64,000 nt of DNA from the NCBI RefSeq assembly GCF_025917315.1, contig NZ_CP080627.1, forward strand, positions 1,612,001-1,676,000, in the 5' to 3' direction. The position numbers and the translations under genes are program-made. Under the pieces are notes generated by a model. That model ran no database searches. It saw nothing but the letters and a program-made list of their open reading frames with translations, and was not told where the DNA came from. Numbering within the stretch: the first letter of the stretch is position 1; each line of letters opens with the position of its first letter. This document shows positions 40,158 to 47,418 of the stretch, one piece after another. Source of the stretch: Halomonas qaidamensis (GTDB taxonomy: Bacteria; Pseudomonadota; Gammaproteobacteria; Pseudomonadales; Halomonadaceae).

Positions 40158-40187
40158 AAAAAACCCAGCCACCCGGCTGGGTTTTTT
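40158..40187 (+). terminator. Rho-independent terminator of the rRNA operon
   Basis: CCCAGCC and GGCTGGG form the stem around an ACCC loop, extended by A6 on the left and T6 on the right. It begins ten bases after 5S. Confidence 0.95.
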
Positions 40188-40256
40188 GCGTTCAGAAAGA
40201 AAAAACACCCCTAGCCTTCTCTAACAACGTGGCCCCCTCCCGACGCGTGCACCATA

Positions 40257-40360
40257 CGTCATTCAGTCACCGCACGTCGTTCCCGAGTCACCACACCGTC
40301 ATTCCCGAGTGGGGGTATCGGGAATCCACCTTGACCTTGACCTGGCCTGCGGGAATGACG
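40257..40360. repeat. REP/MITE-like repeat cluster downstream of rrn
   Basis: Three related units begin CGTCATTC or CGTCGTTCCCGAG at 40257, 40275 and 40297, spaced 18-22 bases. The last unit carries a perfect ATTCCCGA-N9-TCGGGAAT hairpin (40301-40325), and its outer ends CGTCATTCCCG (40297-40307) and CGGGAATGACG (40350-40360) are exact inverted repeats. This resembles the widespread 'GTCATTCCCG...CGGGAATCC' family of palindromic repeats. No gene lies in the 228 bases between the rRNA terminator and guaD. Confidence 0.65.
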
Positions 40361-40415
40361 AGTGCCGTCTGGAAATCCTTAAAGGTATCCGTTTGGAGGA
40401 TTCTAAATTTTAAAA

Positions 40416-41729
40416 TTAATCCCGTTGGTGTTGGCACTGCCCATTTGCCCAAGTTTCATAGATAGCGCGATCATCAGCGAGCATCATCAGTGCAAATAAT
40501 CGTTCGCCAAGCGTTGTGCAATGTTGGATGCGGCGTGTCAGCAGTGGTGTCGCATGAGGGTCAATCACTACAAAATCTGCTTCATAAGACGGTGCAAGTT
40601 GACCGATATGGGTATCTAGGGAGAGCGCTTTTGCATTGCCATGGGTTAAACCATAAAAACCTTGCCATGCGGTAAGCGGCTGTCCGCCTAATTGGCCCAC
40701 TTGATAAGCTGCTTTCAGCGTTCCAAACCCTGATAAATCGGTGCCTGCGCCGATATCGCTGGCATAGGTAAATGCCATGCCGGTCTGTTTGGCGGCTTCT
40801 CGGTCAAATAATCCGCTGCCCAAGAAAAGATTGGAGCTTGGGCAAAAGGCAATATTGGCGCCTCGATCAGCCAAGCGTTTACGCATACCATTATCCAGGT
40901 GTATGCCGTGGGCGAAGGTGCTACGAGGACCAACTAACCCTGCTTCTTCATAAACGGCTAAATAGTCTCGGCTGCCGGGAAATAACTCGGCTACCCAGTC
41001 TAATTCCCCGCTATTTTCAGCTAAATGAGTTTGTAGCCAAAGGCTTGGGTCATTACGCAGAAGGGCGCCGGCAGCGTCCATTTGCATTTTGGTGGAGGTA
41101 GGCGCAAAGCGTGGTGTGACGCTATAGCCCAGTCGTCCATTGCCATGCCAGTCTTGAATAAGGCGCTCACTGTCTGCAATTCCCGACACGCCATCCATCA
41201 GAGCATTTGGCGCGTTACGGTCCATCAATACCTTGCCGACCAGCATACGTAATTGGCGTTTTTGGCAGGCGGTGAAAAACGCATCCACTGAGCCAGGGTG
41301 ACTGGAGCCAAATACTTGGGCTGTTGTCGTTCCTGCGCGAAGCATTTCATCTAGAAAAGCGTTCGATAGCGCTTCTGCATGCGCATGATTGGCAAAACGG
41401 CACTCTTCAGGAAACGTATAATCATTTAGCCAATCAAGTAACTGTCGGCCATAAGAAGCCATGATATCTAGCTGCACATAGTGTACGTGGGTATCGATAA
41501 AGCCAGGCATAATCAACTTGCCGCGATAATCAATGACGTGGGCGCCACTTGGCAGTTGTTGAGAGATATCACCATAGTGGCCGACAGCATGAACATGACT
41601 GCCTTTTAGCCAAAGTAACCCGTCGCCATAATGCTCAAGGCTACCTGACTGGGGCAGATCATCATCACCTGGGTCACGTGTAAAACTGACAACTTCAGCG
41701 CGAATAAACGTATCGATTGGGGAATTCAT
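40416..41729 (-). CDS. guaD: Guanine deaminase
   Basis: A 437-residue amidohydrolase. Zinc-binding motifs are GFIDTHVHYVQ, QTHLAEN, FAHGIHL and the Asp in SDIGAGTD; the substrate-site motifs TFPEECRF and TPRFAPTST are those of guanine deaminases. It converts guanine to xanthine, the substrate of the xanthine dehydrogenase made by the genes just upstream. The ATG at 41729 begins directly after the xdhC stop region (xdhC ends at 41737), so it is the last gene of xdhA-xdhB-xdhC-guaD. A longer frame from 41786 lies inside xdhC and does not match the family. Confidence 0.95.
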   Translation of the reverse strand: MNSPIDTFIRAEVVSFTRDPGDDDLPQSGSLEHYGDGLLWLKGSHVHAVGHYGDISQQLPSGAHVIDYRGKLIMPGFIDTHVHYVQLDIMASYGRQLLDWLNDYTFPEECRFANHAHAEALSNAFLDEMLRAGTTTAQVFGSSHPGSVDAFFTACQKRQLRMLVGKVLMDRNAPNALMDGVSGIADSERLIQDWHGNGRLGYSVTPRFAPTSTKMQMDAAGALLRNDPSLWLQTHLAENSGELDWVAELFPGSRDYLAVYEEAGLVGPRSTFAHGIHLDNGMRKRLADRGANIAFCPSSNLFLGSGLFDREAAKQTGMAFTYASDIGAGTDLSGFGTLKAAYQVGQLGGQPLTAWQGFYGLTHGNAKALSLDTHIGQLAPSYEADFVVIDPHATPLLTRRIQHCTTLGERLFALMMLADDRAIYETWANGQCQHQRD

Positions 41730-41736
41730 ATTAACT

Positions 41737-42603
41737 CTAGGTCGTTTTCGTATCGTCAATAAGTGTACGTAAAGCGTTAGGCTCAAGGCCGCGCGTTTCT
41801 AGTGAGGCTGGCTTGTCTGTGAGCCATAGCAGTTCGGTTACTACCGTCAAAGCAATGGCATAGGGGGTTTTATTGCTAAGCTTAGTGTTATGAACAGCGC
41901 CAATGGGACTGCGTACGCGCTCGATTTCCTCAGCGGAGTAGCCCTCGCGCTGCAGCCGTCCCCGAAAGCTTGCCCACTTACTATCCGAGCCGATTAATCC
42001 TATCGAGGCAATATCACGGCGCTGCAGTAAAGCAGTGATAAGGGCATAATCTTCATCATGATTGTGAGTTAATACCAGTGTATGACAGTAGGGAGGCAGG
42101 GCTGCAGTGCCTTCCTGTGTACTACTTAGCGTGTGGCAGCTGAGTCGGGCTTGCCGCCTATCCTGTTCGTGAAATACATCAGCACGGCTATCGAACCAGT
42201 GTATTTGCCAGGGTAGCGGGGCGCTAAGCTTAACGATTTCACGCCCTACATGGCCTGCACCAAACAGGGCGATATTCACAGTAGCGCCAGGGAACACTTC
42301 CAGCAGCACATTAACAAAACCACCACAGCACTGGCCGCTGCGCCCACCTAGGGAAAATGACTCTAAGTGAAAACCTGTACGACCTTGCTGCAAAAACTCT
42401 CGGGCAGCGTTGATGGTTTGCCACTCAAAAGTGCCCCCGCCTAGCGTGTCATAAACCGTCTCCTGGGTGATTACCATGCGTGCGCCAGGCTCGCGCGGGG
42501 TGGAACCCGCGCTGGTTACCTGGGTGGCTAATACATGGGGAGCACCACTGCGCTGCAGTCGATCGAGCGCCGCGTGCCAAGTTTCAGACGCGTGTAAAGT
42601 CAT
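41737..42603 (-). CDS. xdhC: Xanthine dehydrogenase accessory protein XdhC
   Basis: A 288-residue protein with the two XdhC domains: the N-terminal part has VLATQVTSAGSTPREPGARMV and SGQCCGGFVNVLLEVF; the C-terminal NAD-fold has VNIALFGAGHVGREIV, LVLTHNHDEDYALI and IGLIGSDSKW. XdhC binds molybdenum cofactor, helps its sulfuration and inserts it into XdhB. The CC-containing motif SGQCCGG is conserved. The ATG overlaps the xdhB stop by four bases. Confidence 0.94.
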   Translation of the reverse strand: MTLHASETWHAALDRLQRSGAPHVLATQVTSAGSTPREPGARMVITQETVYDTLGGGTFEWQTINAAREFLQQGRTGFHLESFSLGGRSGQCCGGFVNVLLEVFPGATVNIALFGAGHVGREIVKLSAPLPWQIHWFDSRADVFHEQDRRQARLSCHTLSSTQEGTAALPPYCHTLVLTHNHDEDYALITALLQRRDIASIGLIGSDSKWASFRGRLQREGYSAEEIERVRSPIGAVHNTKLSNKTPYAIALTVVTELLWLTDKPASLETRGLEPNALRTLIDDTKTT

Positions 42604-45023
42604 AGCGCCTTTTCTCTAATTGCGTTGGCAGCCAGCATTACCCGCTCAGGGGTTGCTGGAGTATCCAGATGGGGAGAAGCTTGGTAATTGGTTAAGCTTG
42701 AAAGGGCATCACGTAGTGCAGACCATACACAGATACCAAGCATAAATGGTGGCTCACCAACAGCTTTGGAGCGATACAGGCTTGCCATGGAGTTAGGGTG
42801 GCCTTCCAGTAGCTCAACGTTAAAAATATCGGGAAGGTCGCCAAACGTAGGTATCTTGTAAGTTGCAGGACCGTCACTCACTAGCACACCTTTTTCGTTC
42901 CACTTAAGCTCTTCACTGGTGAGCCAGCCCATTCCCTGGATAAAGCCGCCTTCTACCTGGCCAATATCAATCGCTGGGTTGAGCGAATTGCCAACGTCAT
43001 GCAGCACATCAACACGGTCGACTAAGTATTCGCCGCTCAATGTATCAACACTTACTTCAGCAACGGCTGCTCCAAACGCGTAATAATAAAAAGGGCGGCC
43101 TTGGCCCGTCGCGCGGTTGTAATGAATCAGTGGTGTGGCATAAAAGCCTTTTTCTGAAAGCGAGATGCGATTGAGATAGGCTGTTTGTATAAGCTCTCCC
43201 CAGGGGATGCGATGCTCGCTCTCTCCAATACCAGCAATTAGCAGGCCATCTTCCAGGCGCATGCCTTCTCGGTCTAAGCCGCCCTCAAAATGCATCGCGG
43301 CAAAGTCGAACAACCTTTCGCGTAATTTGCTGGCAGCGTCTCGCGCGGCCATGCCATTAAGGTCGGCACCGCTTGAGGCCGCCGTAGGGGACGTATTGGG
43401 TACTTTATCCGTGCGAGTGGCACTAATCCGTACGCTATCTAAATCCAAGCCAAGCTCGCGAGCGACCACTTGGCAAATCTTGGTGTGTAGACCTTGCCCC
43501 ATTTCGGTGCCGCCGTGATTGATCATGATGCTGCCATCGGTATATACATGCAGCAGAGCACCGGCTTGGTTAAGATGCTGGGCGGTAAATGAGATGCCAA
43601 ATTTAACAGGCGTTAGCGCAAGCCCTTTTTTAATAATGGGGCTGTGGGTATTAAATGCCTTAATCGCCGCGCGGCGCGCCCAGTAGTCGCTACTTGTTTC
43701 CAGTGTGTCTACCAGCGTATGTAACAGTTGTTTTTGATCCACTTGCTGGCCGTAGTGGGTAACATCACGTCCTTCGCGATAGAAGTTGCGTTTGCGTATG
43801 GTGAGAGGGTCTTCACCGACGTTGCGCGCGATATCGTCCATTGCAGCTTCGATAATCATCATGCCCTGGGGGCCGCCGAAGCCCCTAAAAGCCGTGTTAG
43901 AAGCGGTATGGGTCTTAGCACGATGTCCGGTCACGCGTGCACTGCCTAATGAGTAAGCGTTGTCGGCATGGAACATTGCACGATCAACAATGGCATCTGA
44001 TAGATCAGGCGAGTAGCCACAGTCCCCAATAACCGTTATCTCGCCGCCCTGAATAATGCCCTGGGAATCAATCGCTAGTCGGTAGCGATTATGGAAGGGG
44101 TGGCGCTTACCGGTTGCGCGCATATCATCACTTCGCGGTAGACGTAAACGGGTGGCCTTTCCGGTTCTGCGGGCAATGATGGCTGCTATACAGGCCCAAG
44201 GGGATGCTTGGGTTTCTTTGCCGCCAAACCCACCGCCCATCCGACGCACTTCAACGGTAACCGCATGAAAGGGGATACCCAGTACTTCAGCGACAAGTTT
44301 TTGAGTCTCGCTGGGGTGCTGGTTAGAGGTATGAACAATGACCCCTTCATCTTCGGTGGGTATAACCAAGCATGCTTGGCCCTCCAGGTAAAAATGCTCT
44401 TGTCCTCCGACGAAAAGTTCGCCTTCAATCGTTTGCTCGGCTTGGCGCAGCTCTGCTTGCCAATCACCGCGCTCTTGAATATGGGTAGGGCGAACCACGT
44501 CATCGCGTTCAGCGGCAGCAACGGGGTCGAGGTTTGTCTGTTGTTCATCAATACTTAGTTTGGCTAGCGTTACCGCTCGGCGAGCAGCCTGGAGCGAGGT
44601 GGCCGCAACGGCAAAAATACACTGACCTGCGTAGCTGATTTCATGATCAACAAAAATAGGGTCGCCAGGGAATACTGGGCCGATATCCGTATGGCCAGGT
44701 ACGTCTTGAAAGGTGATGACATCGACAACGCCAGACGCTTGTTTAACTGCTTCGAGATCAAGCGCGGTTAATGTACCGTGTGCAACAGGAGAAAGCCCTA
44801 AAGCTACATGCAGTGCATCGGCCGGTGCTTTAAGGTCATCAATATAGGTGGCCTTGCCGGTAACGTGTTTTTCAGCGCTTTCATGAAAGCTAGAGGTGCC
44901 TGCTTGTCGCTGACCGTGGCTATCGACAGTATGGCGGGCAAGTGGGCCCGACCCTTGAATATGGTCATGTAGCTCACGACGAGCTCGGCTGCTGTCGCCA
45001 TCAAGTTTAGTGAGCGTACGCAT
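42600..45023 (-). CDS. xdhB: Xanthine dehydrogenase large subunit (molybdopterin-binding)
   Basis: An 807-residue catalytic subunit that hydroxylates hypoxanthine and xanthine to urate. Motifs include GKATYIDDL at the start of the domain, GQEHFYLEGQ, RRMGGGFGGKETQ, FRGFGGPQGM, and NHGGTEMGQGLHTK for the molybdopterin site, and a Glu in VGEPPFMLG matches the catalytic glutamate. The start lies 17 bases inside the end of xdhA and has a strong AGGAGGTGA sequence at proper distance, so coupled translation is expected. The length agrees with two-subunit bacterial XDH. Confidence 0.95.
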   Translation of the reverse strand: MRTLTKLDGDSSRARRELHDHIQGSGPLARHTVDSHGQRQAGTSSFHESAEKHVTGKATYIDDLKAPADALHVALGLSPVAHGTLTALDLEAVKQASGVVDVITFQDVPGHTDIGPVFPGDPIFVDHEISYAGQCIFAVAATSLQAARRAVTLAKLSIDEQQTNLDPVAAAERDDVVRPTHIQERGDWQAELRQAEQTIEGELFVGGQEHFYLEGQACLVIPTEDEGVIVHTSNQHPSETQKLVAEVLGIPFHAVTVEVRRMGGGFGGKETQASPWACIAAIIARRTGKATRLRLPRSDDMRATGKRHPFHNRYRLAIDSQGIIQGGEITVIGDCGYSPDLSDAIVDRAMFHADNAYSLGSARVTGHRAKTHTASNTAFRGFGGPQGMMIIEAAMDDIARNVGEDPLTIRKRNFYREGRDVTHYGQQVDQKQLLHTLVDTLETSSDYWARRAAIKAFNTHSPIIKKGLALTPVKFGISFTAQHLNQAGALLHVYTDGSIMINHGGTEMGQGLHTKICQVVARELGLDLDSVRISATRTDKVPNTSPTAASSGADLNGMAARDAASKLRERLFDFAAMHFEGGLDREGMRLEDGLLIAGIGESEHRIPWGELIQTAYLNRISLSEKGFYATPLIHYNRATGQGRPFYYYAFGAAVAEVSVDTLSGEYLVDRVDVLHDVGNSLNPAIDIGQVEGGFIQGMGWLTSEELKWNEKGVLVSDGPATYKIPTFGDLPDIFNVELLEGHPNSMASLYRSKAVGEPPFMLGICVWSALRDALSSLTNYQASPHLDTPATPERVMLAANAIREKAL

Positions 45024-46464
45024 GGAGCATCACCTCCTGGTTGGGTGAAGAAAGCGATAAGTAGAGGCGTTCTAGTAGGTTGAGTGCAGCCTGTTCTCGG
45101 TAATATTGGCTACCCCGTACATCGCTCATTGGCTGAAATTCTTCAGCAAGGGCTCGCTGGGCTGCTTGAAAATTAGCTTTAGAAACGGGCTGGCCCTCTA
45201 GCGCAGCTTCTGTTTGACTAGCTCGCTTGGGAGTAGCAGCCATACCGCCAAAGGCAATGCGCACATCCTCCATCACACCGTTATTAACACGGTAGCAAAA
45301 CGCGCCTAATACCGCTGTGATGTCATCCTCGCGTCGTTTGGAAAGCTTCCACACCCTTAGTGTGGCGGGTTCAGGCATTTGAGGAATAAAAATACGACTG
45401 ATAACTTCATTATCAGCCAGTGCCGTTTTTTTATAGTTTATAAAGAAGTCGCTCAGTAAAAGCTGGCGAGTATTGTTATGACTGGTAAGTTCTACCCATG
45501 CATTGAGCGCCAACAGTACAGGGGGAGTATCTCCAATTGGCGAGGCGTTGGCGATGTTGCCGCCAAGCGTTCCTCGGTTACGAACTTGTTGGGAACCGAG
45601 CCTGTGAAGGAGGTGTGCAAACGCAGGAAAGTGACTATTTAATAAGGGTTCAAGCTGTGAGTACGTAACCCCAGCGCCTACCCACCAACCTGGTTGAGCT
45701 TGAAAAGACGCCTCTTCAATACGGCATAGCTCTTCCACACGAGTGATATCAATCAGCTGGTGCAATGGGGTAAGGCGCTGAGTGTTTTCCAGCCATAGAT
45801 CGGTTGCGCCAGCGACAAGGCGTGCAGCAGGGTAACAATGTCTTGCATCAGTCAACTCAGCTAACGTGGTTGGCTGTATAAAGAGCGCTTCATCTTCGGC
45901 GATTGGCTCGGGCGACTGAAGCGGTCGACTGGCTTGTTGGGATGCCTCAAACCACTGTGGTGCTTTCCAAGAGAAGTCTTGCATACTCAATGCGGCGTCA
46001 CGGATAGGGCGGTATCCCGTGCAGCGGCATAAATTTCCGCCTAATGTGGCTTCAAGTGTCTCTGGTGTAAGAGGCGAGGGGCGCTGCTGCTGGTTGGCAT
46101 GCAATGTAAATAGCGACATAACAATCCCAGGCGTGCAAAAACCACACTGGCTGCCGTGGCACTCAACCATTGCTCGCTGAGCGGGGTGTAAGTTGCCCTC
46201 GGTTGCTAATCCTTCGACGGTAATTACGTGCTGGCCGTGCAGTTGATGAGCGGGAGTAATACACGCGTTGACACTTAAAAAACGGCTTTGCGCGTCGCTT
46301 GGGTTGTTAATCGCTACTGTGCAAGCACCGCAATCGCCCGATGCGCAGCCCTCTTTCGTACCGGTAATGCCCAAATAATCACGCAACAGCGTTAGAATAC
46401 TGGTATCTGGAGACACGTCTCTTTGGTGAGGAGTGCCGTTGAGTAGAAACTCGATCGTAGCCAT
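45007..46464 (-). CDS. xdhA: Xanthine dehydrogenase small subunit (2Fe-2S and FAD)
   Basis: A 485-residue electron-transfer subunit. Two 2Fe-2S domains come first: GCASGDCGACTVAI with the plant-type cluster and CGFCTPGIVMSLF plus GGNLCRCTGYRPIRDA with the second. The FAD domain follows, with LVAGATDLWLE and LGGNIANASPIGDTPP, and then the CO-dehydrogenase flavoprotein C-domain. Electrons from XdhB pass through it to NAD+. The ATG at 46464 (MATIEFLLNG) with GGAG upstream is chosen; the long frame from 46644 would start beyond the operator site. It leads the operon. Confidence 0.95.
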   Translation of the reverse strand: MATIEFLLNGTPHQRDVSPDTSILTLLRDYLGITGTKEGCASGDCGACTVAINNPSDAQSRFLSVNACITPAHQLHGQHVITVEGLATEGNLHPAQRAMVECHGSQCGFCTPGIVMSLFTLHANQQQRPSPLTPETLEATLGGNLCRCTGYRPIRDAALSMQDFSWKAPQWFEASQQASRPLQSPEPIAEDEALFIQPTTLAELTDARHCYPAARLVAGATDLWLENTQRLTPLHQLIDITRVEELCRIEEASFQAQPGWWVGAGVTYSQLEPLLNSHFPAFAHLLHRLGSQQVRNRGTLGGNIANASPIGDTPPVLLALNAWVELTSHNNTRQLLLSDFFINYKKTALADNEVISRIFIPQMPEPATLRVWKLSKRREDDITAVLGAFCYRVNNGVMEDVRIAFGGMAATPKRASQTEAALEGQPVSKANFQAAQRALAEEFQPMSDVRGSQYYREQAALNLLERLYLSLSSPNQEVMLHAYAH

Positions 46465-46485
46465 GCCAAACTCCGTTATGATTGT

Positions 46486-46501
46486 TCTGACCGATCGGTC
46501 A
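46486..46501 (-). promoter_or_regulatory. RutR-like operator before xdhA
   Basis: The minus strand reads TTGACCGATCGGTCAG, with TGACCGATCGGTCA (46488-46501) a perfect palindrome. The E. coli RutR consensus is TTGACCAnnTGGTCAA, so all positions of both half sites agree except the innermost base pair and the last base. It lies about 25 bases before the xdhA ATG. The adjacent divergent TetR protein resembles RutR, making it the likely ligand-responsive repressor of this operon. Confidence 0.7.
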
Positions 46502-46546
46502 ATATTGTTGAGCTTGGGACAAAATGACGCGCCTTGCAAGGCTTTG

Positions 46547-46573
46547 TTTATTGCACTTTGAAAGTGCAATAAA
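46547..46573. promoter_or_regulatory. Perfect 27-bp palindrome in the xdhA/tetR intergenic region
   Basis: Arms TTTATTGCACTTT (46547-46559) and AAAGTGCAATAAA (46561-46573) are exact reverse complements around a single G at 46560. With a one-base loop it is a DNA-binding-site symmetry more than an RNA hairpin. It lies between xdhA and the divergent regulator and does not share sequence with the RutR-like site, so a second dimeric regulator is possible. Confidence 0.6.
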
Positions 46574-46678
46574 TGCGTATACGCCCTATTTTGCAGCGTT
46601 AGTTCGCCATAGGAGCGATATACTAAGTGAAATGACCACGACACTTAATCAGCGGTGCTTATTACAGGAGCTTACTCA

Positions 46679-47329
46679 ATGACGGTTGATACCGCTAATC
46701 ATGAGAACGCCAGCAGGGATCGTATTGAGCAATCCATACTAAGTGCTGCCGAACAGGTATTTGCCCAATATGGCTATCGAGGCGCCAGCCTTCAGGCGAT
46801 TGCTGACCAAGCAGGGTTACCTAAAGCAAATATTTTATATTACATGGGTAGTAAGCAGGCGCTATATGTACGTTTGCTCAACCGGATGATGCGCCGCTGG
46901 AACGCGGTACTTGAAGATATCACGCCAGAAAGTGACCCCGGCCAGGTGCTCAGTGATTTTATTCGCACCAAAATGGTACTTGGGCAGCGCTATCCTGAAG
47001 GTTCAAAGCTGTTTGCCGCTGAGATTTTGGCCGGTGCGCCGTTTTTAAGTGACTATTTATCAGGTGAGTTGAAAGAGTGGGTTGCTTCACGTGCGATGAT
47101 TATTAGGCAGTGGTCTATCCAGGGGAAAATGGATAACGTCGACCCACGCTGGCTTATCTTTCTGATTTGGTCGGCTACCCAGCACTACACAGAATATAGT
47201 GCACAAGTAAACGGCATTTTAGGCTCAGAGGCGCTTAGTGAAATGGATCTTGAATCTATTTGCCAATTTTTAGAACAGGTCATTTTGAAAGGGTGCGGTA
47301 TCCAGCCGCCAAATATATCAAGTAGTTAG
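46679..47329 (+). CDS. TetR-family regulator, RutR-like
   Basis: A 216-residue protein. The helix-turn-helix lies in ILSAAEQVFAQYGYRGASLQ and IADQAGLPKANILYYMGSK. The C-terminal domain resembles E. coli RutR/YcdC throughout: SKLFAAEILAGAPFLSDYLSGELK, and DPRWLIFLIWSATQHYTEYSAQV compares with RutR's LIFMIWASTQHYADFAPQV. RutR senses uracil and thymine and also controls purine genes in E. coli. Here the divergent position next to xdhABC-guaD suggests that a purine base may be the signal. The ATG at 46679 is preceded by AGGAG; the in-frame ATG at 46655 lacks one. Confidence 0.88.
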   Translation: MTVDTANHENASRDRIEQSILSAAEQVFAQYGYRGASLQAIADQAGLPKANILYYMGSKQALYVRLLNRMMRRWNAVLEDITPESDPGQVLSDFIRTKMVLGQRYPEGSKLFAAEILAGAPFLSDYLSGELKEWVASRAMIIRQWSIQGKMDNVDPRWLIFLIWSATQHYTEYSAQVNGILGSEALSEMDLESICQFLEQVILKGCGIQPPNISSS

Positions 47330-47418
47330 CCACTGTCAGCGATCATCTTCATTATTTGACCGTACTTACTTTACGGCACTTATTGCCACAGCGCTTTAGC
47401 TCCACAGAAACCATTTCT

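Noticed and set aside
47352..47366. Second RutR-like half site (TTTGACCG) before hrpB
   Set aside because: Only one half matches; no symmetric GGTCAA follows.
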